Positions 57,483 to 64,000 of a DNA stretch of 64,000 nucleotides are shown here, piece by piece. The stretch comes from CAVTYH01 sp963773875 (GTDB taxonomy: Bacteria > Planctomycetota > Planctomycetia > Pirellulales > JADZDJ01). The DNA lies in NCBI GenBank assembly GCA_963773875.1, contig CAVZCV010000014.1, positions 62,001 to 126,000 of the forward strand, given 5' to 3'. Position 1 is the stretch's first letter, and every line of letters begins with the position of its first letter. The notes under the pieces were generated by a model. It did not search any database. It was not told the DNA's origin and worked only from the letters and a program-made list of their open reading frames with translations. The position numbers and the translations under genes are program-made.

Positions 57483-58190
57483 ATGGCTTTTCGAAATGTA
57501 CTTCTGGGATTGGCGATTCTAGTGGGGGTCGGGGCGACCGCATCGGCAGATACGATCACCTACGTTACGCCTAATAATTCCAAGGACTCTGATAACGATC
57601 CCGTCAATGCGCGAGCAACCTTCATGACGTCAGCGAATACGATCACCATCTTGCTGGAAAACTTGCAAGCGAACCCGAAGGCCGCTGGCCAGACGTTGAG
57701 CGACCTGTTCTTTTCCGTAAGCACTGGGCAGGGCGCAGGCTCGGTGACTTCCGCCACCGGCATTGAACGCACCATCAACGCCACGACGAAGGCGTTTACT
57801 GACGGCTCATCCGCCGTAAATGCAGGTTGGGGCTTCTCGGTGAGCTCCGGAGTATTTCATCTGGATGATCTCAATAACGGCAGCTCTCCAAAACATACCA
57901 TTATCGGGCCGCCCGACGGCAGCTCTCTGTATTCGGCTGCCAACTCTTCGCTGCTGGGCAACCATAACCCCTTTTTGACCTCGATCACTTTCACGCTGAA
58001 TGTGTCCGGGGTGACTTCGAGTTCGAGTATAAGTAGTGCTATTTTCTCGTTTGGCACCGATTCGGGTGATAACATCACCGGGATTCGGGCAACCCCTGAA
58101 CCCGCGACTTGGGTCTCGCTATTGGCGATCGGTGTCGTCGGATTGGCCTATTTGCAACTTCGCCGCCGATTCCAATTCGTCCGCACTTGA
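57483..58190 (+). CDS. PEP-CTERM exported protein
   Basis: A 235-residue protein, ribosome site AGGAGG about 7 bases before the ATG. Signal peptide MAFRNVLLGLAILVGVGATASA. The mature part is beta-rich (DTITYVTPNNSKDSDNDPVNARATFMTSANTITILLENLQANPKAAGQTLSDLFFSV, later SITFTLNVSG). The tail ATPEPATWVSLLAIGVVGLAYLQLRRRF is a PEP-CTERM signal. The fold resembles a planctomycete family of short PEP-CTERM proteins with no known activity. It has the best-defined promoter in the window. Confidence 0.88.
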   Translation: MAFRNVLLGLAILVGVGATASADTITYVTPNNSKDSDNDPVNARATFMTSANTITILLENLQANPKAAGQTLSDLFFSVSTGQGAGSVTSATGIERTINATTKAFTDGSSAVNAGWGFSVSSGVFHLDDLNNGSSPKHTIIGPPDGSSLYSAANSSLLGNHNPFLTSITFTLNVSGVTSSSSISSAIFSFGTDSGDNITGIRATPEPATWVSLLAIGVVGLAYLQLRRRFQFVRT

Positions 58191-58279
58191 CGCTCGCCGC
58201 GACTGGTCAAATTGGTGACCAAAAAAGCGCGCAAGGTCGGCGCGAACCAGAGAGTTCCCTACCGGACTTAGTTGCTGGT

Positions 58280-58720
58280 TGACACAAGCCGGCAATCGAC
58301 CGAGGTTTTAGCCTCACGACTTTCGCCACGGGCGTTCCCGTTAATGTCGCCGGCCCCTTGGGCGTCGATAGCCTGCCGGATGGCAATGTCCTGGCTACGG
58401 GCACCGGCAACGTGCAGATCCTTGCCGATGTCGACGGACAGTCCGGCGGCTGCCACGCCAGTCCTCGTCATTTATGGATTCCGCGATGCACACGGACTGG
58501 CGCAGCATTGGGTCCAGCATCTAGATGACCTAGGGCCCCAAGGGTCGCGTCGTGCAGCTTAAATTCGACGGGAATGCCTGCGGATCGTTCCGTTTTTGCC
58601 CTGCAGATCCTCGGCAATCTGCCGAGCGGTTCGGACAGTGGCCTAGGGGCCCTGATGTCCAGCTACGCGACGAAGAAGACCGCCGCTGGGTGACTGCAAG
58701 CCATCCCGCGCCGGTGCCAC
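58280..58720 (+). pseudogene. Degraded beta-propeller-type exported protein remnant
   Basis: One frame reads FSLTTFATGVPVNVAGPLGVDSLPDGNVLATGTGNVQILADVDGQS, the opening of planctomycete PEP-CTERM propellers (FATGFPxxGxxGPLGIA...GxVLVTxxxGNVxxFxxDxDGQ). A later frame (GPKGRVVQLKFDGN, then FALQILGNLPSGSDSGLGAL) fits a further blade. Several frame breaks and stops prevent a full protein, and no start or tail is left. Confidence 0.45.
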
Positions 58721-58969
58721 ACCCCGGCACGTGAGAATTGGACCAACGAACGAAGAGACCGGAAGCGCTTCGACGCCGCCAGGGCGTGTCGGCCCTGCGT
58801 TCTCGAAGTCCACGACGTCCTCAGCGGCGAAACAGTACCAGCAGAATGCCGATTTCGGACGAACCACGATTCAGTCCCCGTTTAGCAGCAGTGGCACACC
58901 GCGCGCGGCGTGACTATGCTGTACGCACTTATTGCAGCGCCTCAAAGCCCTCCTTTTGAGAAGCATCCA

Positions 58970-60697
58970 ATGCGGCTCATTTCTGCCTGCCTGTTGGTCG
59001 CCATTTCGTGTGCCTGTTCACTGCAGGCCATTTTGGCGGCTGACCTCGCCGAGAAGGATCTGCGCGAAGTCATTTCCAATTATTCTGCCGATCGTGGCGA
59101 TCTGGCGCACGAGTACGATGTGCCCGATTCGCCGGATCGTGTGGCACGCTTTAAGCAGCTCTACCGTCAATGGCAAGGCCAGCTTGCCGAAATTTCCTTC
59201 GACGATCTAAGCCAGGCTGGAAAGATCGATTATCTCCTATTGGCGAATCATATTGCCCGCCAGACCCGCCAGCTCGATCTGGATCAGGAAGCCGCGAAAG
59301 AAATCGAGCCGGTCGTGCCGTTTCTGTCCGCCATTGCGGAATTGGAAACCGCGCGCCGCCGGTTTGAGTTTGCGGACGGTCAGGCGGCAGCCACAAAACT
59401 CTCTGAAATCAATTCCCGCGTGGCCGAAGCGCGGGCCAAACTGGAAAAGCTGGTGGGAAAGGAGGAGTCGCCCGAGCGGCCCAAGAAAACGCTTGGCCGG
59501 CGCGCCGCACTAGCGGTTAACACTGCTACGCGCACGCTGCAAAACTGGTATGAGTTTTACCACGGCTACGATCCGGTGGTCGGCTGGTGGATCGAAGCGC
59601 CCTACAAGAAGCTCGATACATCGCTCACCGACTACGCAAAATTCCTGCGGCAAAAGGTGGCTGGACTAACCGACGCGGAGAACGCCCCGGTCATCGGCAG
59701 TCCGATTGGCCGGGCGGCGCTCGAAAGCGAAATTGCGGCCGAGATGATCCCCTACGATCCCGAGCGGCTTTTGAAACTCGCCGATCGCGAATTTGATTGG
59801 TGTCAGCAGCAGATGACGGCGGCCGCACGCGAATTGGGCTACGGCGACGATTGGAAAAAAGCGCTCGAACACACCAAGCAACAATACGAGCCGCCCGGCA
59901 ATCAACCGAATTTGATTCGGCAGCTCAACGACGAGGCCATTCGCTTTATCGAAGTCCGCGATCTGATTACCATTCCGCCCTTGGCGAAGGAAACTTGGCG
60001 CATGGAAATGATGTCGCGCGAGCGGCAGCGCGTAAATCCGTTCTTCACCGGCGGCGAAACCATGAGCGTTTCGTTTCCCACGATCGAGATGTCAAACGAT
60101 GAAAAACTGATGAGTCTGCGCGGCAACAATCGCAATTTCGCCCGGGCTACGGTGTTTCATGAACTCATTCCCGGCCACCGTTTGCAGGCGTATATGCAGG
60201 AACGCTACCGCACCTATCGCAGTCCGTTCCGCACACCGTTTTGGATCGAAGGCTGGGCCGTGTACTGGGAAATGCAAATGTGGGATCTGAAATTCCCCCG
60301 CACGCCGGAGGAGCGCATCGGCGCGCTGTTTTGGCGCATGCACCGCGCAGCGCGGATCATCTTCTCGCTCAACTTTCACCTCGAAAAGATGAACGCCCAG
60401 GAGTGCATCGATTTCCTGGTGAATCGCGTGGGCCATGAACGCGAAAACGCCGTGGGCGAAGTGCGGCGGTCGTTCGAATCGACGTATTCCCCGCTGTATC
60501 AGGCTGGCTACATGCTCGGCGCGCTCCAGCTCCGCGCGCTGTATCACGAACTGGTCGACGGTGGCAAGATGACTCCCCGCGCTTTTCACGACGCTGTGCT
60601 CCAGGAAAATTCGATCCCCATTGAAATGGTCCGCGCAAGCCTCACGAATCAGCCACTTTCGCGCGACTACCAAACCAACTGGCGATTTGACGATTAG
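58970..60697 (+). CDS. DUF885-family exported metallopeptidase-like protein
   Basis: A 575-residue protein from ATG 58970 with a signal peptide (MRLISACLLVAISCACSLQAILA). The zinc-site motif HELIPGH begins at residue 397, followed by EGWAVYWE about 30 residues later (the third ligand), as in DUF885 proteins related to M3/M32-type peptidases. Other conserved parts: YHGYDPVVGWWIEAPYKKLDTSLTDYA, YDPERLLKLADREFDWC, and the C-terminal SPLYQAGYMLGALQLRALYHEL. It should act outside the cytoplasmic membrane on peptides. Its stop is one base before the next start, so it heads a three-gene operon. Confidence 0.92.
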   Translation: MRLISACLLVAISCACSLQAILAADLAEKDLREVISNYSADRGDLAHEYDVPDSPDRVARFKQLYRQWQGQLAEISFDDLSQAGKIDYLLLANHIARQTRQLDLDQEAAKEIEPVVPFLSAIAELETARRRFEFADGQAAATKLSEINSRVAEARAKLEKLVGKEESPERPKKTLGRRAALAVNTATRTLQNWYEFYHGYDPVVGWWIEAPYKKLDTSLTDYAKFLRQKVAGLTDAENAPVIGSPIGRAALESEIAAEMIPYDPERLLKLADREFDWCQQQMTAAARELGYGDDWKKALEHTKQQYEPPGNQPNLIRQLNDEAIRFIEVRDLITIPPLAKETWRMEMMSRERQRVNPFFTGGETMSVSFPTIEMSNDEKLMSLRGNNRNFARATVFHELIPGHRLQAYMQERYRTYRSPFRTPFWIEGWAVYWEMQMWDLKFPRTPEERIGALFWRMHRAARIIFSLNFHLEKMNAQECIDFLVNRVGHERENAVGEVRRSFESTYSPLYQAGYMLGALQLRALYHELVDGGKMTPRAFHDAVLQENSIPIEMVRASLTNQPLSRDYQTNWRFDD

Positions 60698-60698
60698 T

Positions 60699-61882
60699 AT
60701 GAGCCGCCTTGTGCACGTGGATCGCGTCTCCCGCCGCATGCTAGCGGTTCAGTCGCCGGTCATTCCCGTCGTGGGCGAATTGCTGCGATCCACCCCGGGC
60801 GCGATCTCTCTCGGGCAAGGCGTCGTGCACTATGGTCCGCCGGCCGCGGCGTTGGCCGCCGCGCAGCGATTTGGTAGCGATCCGCAGGATCATAAATATC
60901 ACGCGGTCGATGGTATCGCGGAACTGGTGCAGCTGATTGCCGAAAAAGTCGTCGCTGAGAACCGCACCGATCTTAGCGGCCGCAGCATTGTCGTCAGCGC
61001 CGGCGGCAATATGGCGTTCTTCAACGCGCTTTTGGCCATTGCCGATGTCGGCGACGAGATCATCCTGCCAACGCCCTACTACTTCAATCATGAAATGGCG
61101 ATTGTGATGCTCGGTTGCCAGCCGGTGCTGGCGCCCACGACAGAGAATTATCAGCTGCAGATCGCCGCGCTGGAGGCGGCAATTACTTCACGCACGCGCG
61201 CCATTGTCACGGTTTCGCCAAATAATCCATCGGGCGCGGTCTATGCCGCGAATCGCTGGCCGCCGTAAATCAGCTGTGCCGTGAGCGAGGTCTTTATCAT
61301 ATTAGTGATGAAGCGTACGAGTACTTTACGTACGACGGAGCAGAACACTTTTCGCCGACCGCGCTGCCCGATAGCCAGGAACACACGATCGCGCTGTATT
61401 CGTTTTCCAAAGCCTATGGATTTGCCAGCTGGCGCGTCGGCTATGCCGTGATGCCCCAGCACTTGCTGACCGCCACGAAGAAAGAGCAAGATACAATTCT
61501 GATTTGTCCCCCGGTCATTTCGCAAGTGGCTGCCTGCGCGGCGTTGCGTGCGGGAAGCGGATATTGTCGTCAACAAATTGCCGGTTTCGCACAGGTGCGG
61601 CGCTTGATTCGGCAAGAGCTGGCGGCAATTGAAACGTTTTGCCACGTGCAACCGACTTCGGGTGCGCTCTATTATTTGTTGCGAGTCGACGCAGAATTGG
61701 ACGACATGTCCGTCGTTACGCGATTGGTAAAAGAGTTTGGCGTCGGGGTCTTACCAGGGTGCACGTTTGGAATTCAGAGCGGCTGTACGCTCCGATTGTC
61801 TTTCGGCGCACTGGACGCCAACAGCGTTGCCATGGGCATCGGCCGTCTCGTGCGTGGATTGCGATCGATCGTGGGGAAATAA
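60699..61882 (+). pseudogene. Class I aminotransferase (methionine/glutamine-K type), one frameshift
   Basis: PLP fold-type I aminotransferase, about 395 codons. SPVIPVVGELLRSTPGAISLGQGVVHYGPP is the YbdL/kynurenine-aminotransferase start; then IVVSAGGNMAFFNALLAIADVGDEIILPTPYYFNHEMAI and VSPNNPSGAVY. One frame change near 61255 leads to ESLAAVNQLCRERGLYHISDEAYEYFTYDG and ALYSFSKAYGFASWRVGYAV with the PLP lysine. It starts one base after the DUF885 stop and ends 2 bases before the omega-amidase start. With that enzyme it fits the glutamine transaminase step that rebuilds methionine from its 2-keto acid. The frame break may be a sequencing indel. Confidence 0.85.
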
Positions 61883-61884
61883 GC

Positions 61885-62688
61885 GTGCAACTCATCGGCT
61901 GCCAATTTGATATCGCCTGGGAAAACAAGCAGGCCAATTTCGAGCGAGTGCGGGCCCTGCTCAAAGACCTGCCAGTGGACCGCGACGCGCTCATTGTATT
62001 GCCTGAAATGTTCGCTACAGGCTTCAGTATGCGTGCCGAGAGCATCGCGGAGCCAGCGCAGGGACCCACGCATCAGTTCCTTTCACAACTGGCGCGCGAG
62101 ACCGAATCTTATGTGCTCGGCGGAGTGGCAACGCTCGGCGCCGATGGTCTTCGGCGAAATGAAGCATTGGTGGTCGATCCAAACGGCACGGAAATCCTGC
62201 GGTACTGCAAGTTGCATCCTTTTTCCCTGGGGGGTGAGGACAAGCACTATGCCCGCGGCGAAGTGACGTGTTCGTTTTCCTGGGGCCCGTTTCGCGTGGC
62301 ACCTTTCATTTGCTATGACTTGCGATTTCCGGAAGTCTTTCGGCAGCAGACACGGCTTGGTGCCCACGTGCTGGTCGTGATCGCCAGCTGGCCGGAGGCG
62401 CGCGACGCCCACTGGCAATCACTTTTGCGCGCGTGCGCCATCGAAAACCAAGCCTATGTGATCGGCGTGAATCGCGTTGGCAATGATCCAAAATTCGGTT
62501 ATGCCGGGCACAGTGTCATTCTTGATCCGCACGGACAGCCTTTGGACATTGCGGGGAACGACTCTCAAGTCGTCACGGCGCATCTACCATTCGATTCGCT
62601 GATGGAATATCGCGCAGCCTTCCCATTCCTGCGCGACATGCGGGAAGAGTATTTGGCGGATAATGGGCCGCGCGGTCCAGCACGATGA
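61885..62688 (+). CDS. Omega-amidase (nitrilase superfamily)
   Basis: A 267-residue C-N hydrolase like YafV/Nit2, from GTG 61885 (GGGG 8 bases upstream). The triad is complete: Glu41 in VLPEMFATGFSM, Lys109 in YCKLHPFSLGGEDKHY, Cys143 in FICYDLRFPEVFR. Further marks are LGGVATLGADGLRRNEALVVDPNG, LLRACAIENQAYVIGVNRVGNDPKFGYAGHSVILDPHG. Omega-amidases hydrolyse 2-oxoglutaramate, the product made when glutamine is the amino donor, to 2-oxoglutarate and ammonia. The upstream transaminase gene supplies that product, so the two form one pathway. Confidence 0.93.
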   Translation: MQLIGCQFDIAWENKQANFERVRALLKDLPVDRDALIVLPEMFATGFSMRAESIAEPAQGPTHQFLSQLARETESYVLGGVATLGADGLRRNEALVVDPNGTEILRYCKLHPFSLGGEDKHYARGEVTCSFSWGPFRVAPFICYDLRFPEVFRQQTRLGAHVLVVIASWPEARDAHWQSLLRACAIENQAYVIGVNRVGNDPKFGYAGHSVILDPHGQPLDIAGNDSQVVTAHLPFDSLMEYRAAFPFLRDMREEYLADNGPRGPAR

Positions 62689-63555
62689 TGGTGGCGAGTA
62701 TTACCGGTCACGTCGGTCAATCGACTAAACGTGCGCAAGTATTGCCAAATCGCCTGAACGCTAAGCTGCGCATGTAAATTCGTGAGCACGACTCAATCGA
62801 CCCACAAAGCACTTGGTCCCCAACGGCTTCTCCTTCACCGTTGGTCGACTGGACGTCGGCCTCCTGCGCCGAAAGATAGACGCAGCAGGTCGACGGCGAT
62901 TCGCTAATTCGGGACGGGCGAGGTTGTTTCTTAGCTCTGACGCGCACGCAGAAGCAGCCGATTGTTGGGGCAGTTCGCACCCACAAAGTATGCATATGAA
63001 TACAGGAGAAACGCTAAACAATCGCATTTCCCCACCACGAATTGATTCAAGATCACTTTGCCCCCGGTTGGGGTGTCTGTTAATAACTCCTGTCCCACCT
63101 AGTTCTTCCAGTGACAATTTCGAGCAAGTTGATAATTTTTGGAAAGTTGATATCTTGAAAGCAGCTTGCAGGAAGCAAGCGAGGTCGCTGCCAGAGGGAA
63201 CGTCATGGACGACAAATCTCACCTGAAAACGTATCTCGTAGTTCGTACGCTTTTCGCGCTCAGCGAACCCTCGCGGCACACCGATGCTTCGGTTCCAACG
63301 GCGCTTCTCGCCGCCCCACTTGCCGTAGCCCACAACGCGCTGCACGACGCGCTCATTCGACGGCGGAATTCGCGACTTCAGAGCTTGTGCCGCACGCAGC
63401 GGATGGTACTCCGTCACTCCATCCGCATTCCGTTTCCGCAGATCGAACCTTTTTCGTTCTACCCCGTTCCTGCGGCGGCCTACCGACACGCATCGTCACT
63501 GCTCCTATGGCGCTCGCCTGTACACTGAGACAACTGCAAAAGTCATTCGGCATTT
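62689..63555. other. 867-bp region, no supported gene
   Basis: A leftward frame (63489-62761) is long and includes a short signal-like start at ATG 63027 (MRLFSVSPVFICILCGCELPQQ, a possible lipobox), but the ribosome site is poor and the remainder is arginine-rich without a domain. Rightward frames are equally open, so none is called. Confidence 0.35.
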
Positions 63556-63885
63556 TTGCTGCCGCGACGGGCAAACGAGACGCCGCGGAACGGTACGCGG
63601 CGCAGCAGGCCGCCTTTGCTGCGCGCCCAGCCGCGCCGCGCTGCGAGCAACGAACAGCTTACCGATCGCAATGCGGAAACAGACCCCGTCGATCCCGATG
63701 AAACAGAAAGGTCAATTGCGGTAACCGAAAACACAATCGAGTTTTCCCCACTGCTGGGCCGCCCTATTACGCCGCAAGCTCGCCATAAATTGCAACGGCA
63801 ACTGATCGCGCGGAGCCGCGAACTAGTAAAGTTACAGCACGTCCTGCCCGTTCGACCTCGCCGCAGAAACCGGAGGCCGCGCTGA
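63556..63885 (+). CDS. Hypothetical protein before a partial gene
   Basis: A 109-residue frame. The first half is arginine-rich (RRANETPRNGTRRSRPPLLRAQPRR) and doubtful; the second (SIAVTENTIEFSPLLGRPITPQARHKLQRQLIARSRELVKLQHVLPVRPRR) looks helical and protein-like. It ends 2 bases before the next ATG. The true start is uncertain. No family is recognised. Confidence 0.35.
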   Translation: MLPRRANETPRNGTRRSRPPLLRAQPRRAASNEQLTDRNAETDPVDPDETERSIAVTENTIEFSPLLGRPITPQARHKLQRQLIARSRELVKLQHVLPVRPRRRNRRPR

Positions 63886-63887
63886 AA

Positions 63888-64000
63888 ATGGTTACCTACC
63901 ATGAACTTCAAAACTTGGGTTTAACCGAGCCAGATCTGGCGGCCCTGCGTATGCAAGGCTATGTGGAACAGGATTACCGCGCTAACGGTAGGCCCCGCGC
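63888..64000 (+). CDS. Partial hypothetical protein at the right edge
   Basis: The frame starts MVTYHELQNLGLTEPDLAALRMQGYVEQDYRANGRPR and runs off the window. GGAGG lies 11 bases before the ATG. The start resembles short planctomycete proteins found next to serine-recombinase-like genes, but too little is visible to be sure. It follows the upstream frame by 2 bases. Confidence 0.5.
   Translation, partial: MVTYHELQNLGLTEPDLAALRMQGYVEQDYRANGRPR

Noticed and set aside
15961..61262. Programmed ribosomal frameshifting as an explanation for the frame breaks
   Set aside because: Breaks lie at unrelated sequences, in many unrelated families, with no shared slippery site and pseudoknot; indel errors or decay explain them better.
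62761..63489. 242-codon open frame on the - strand
   Set aside because: Arginine-rich, no domain and no good start; the possible lipoprotein start inside it (63027) has a poor ribosome site.

Overview
The window looks like part of a chromosome of a planctomycete, probably a Pirellulales-like one. The signs are five proteins or remnants with PEP-CTERM tails, a paired ThuA-like protein and Tat-exported Gfo/Idh/MocA oxidoreductase, a giant cell-surface protein with an LEPR-XLL-like N-terminus and tandem DUF4082/Ig-like modules, a DUF3500 protein, and many small hypothetical proteins. No rRNA, tRNA or CRISPR array was recognised.

Layout. 1-11.2 kb: a partial exported protein, an AraC-type regulator, a decayed IS1380 transposase, the ThuA/oxidoreductase pair, two small coupled genes, a PEP-CTERM beta-propeller, a DUF3500/EF-hand pair and a YihY membrane protein. 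11.6-13.85 kb: block A, a PEP-CTERM protein plus a pseudo-receiver protein with a conserved non-coding control region. 14-23 kb: an acetyltransferase, MgtE, three small envelope proteins, a LigD repair ligase and a scrapyard (NRAMP, IS66 and PD-(D/E)XK nuclease fragments). 23-30 kb: two glycosyltransferases and the giant surface protein. 30-45 kb: a surface-sugar locus with the dTDP-Fuc4NAc set (rmlB, rmlA, wecE, wecD), present as one partly decayed copy and one rearranged copy, with an aldo/keto reductase, a 2OG-oxygenase-like protein, a polyprenyl-phosphate glycosyltransferase and a Gfo/Idh oxidoreductase. 45-51 kb: a VOC protein, a sugar acetyltransferase, block B (a paralogue of block A about 35.5 kb away) and a SerA-like dehydrogenase. 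51-58 kb: exported proteins and small DNA-binding proteins. 58.9-62.7 kb: a tight DUF885 peptidase / aminotransferase / omega-amidase operon, whose last two genes fit the glutamine transaminase-omega-amidase pathway of methionine salvage.

The most distinctive feature is the A/B duplication. Each block has the same bidirectional terminator, GAGTC-rich tracts, a PEP-CTERM gene flanked by complementary arms, a pseudo-receiver gene, and two TCACCA-N3-TGGTGA palindromes whose start-to-start spacing is exactly 89 bp in both copies.

About a dozen otherwise well-preserved genes carry one to four reading-frame breaks (LigD, MgtE, DUF3500, the giant surface protein, the SerA-like dehydrogenase, the aminotransferase and others). 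Many are single-base indels between intact halves, so indel errors in the assembly are at least as likely as real pseudogenes. Some decay looks real: an in-frame nonsense codon, deletions, and an inverted microsegment in the sugar locus.
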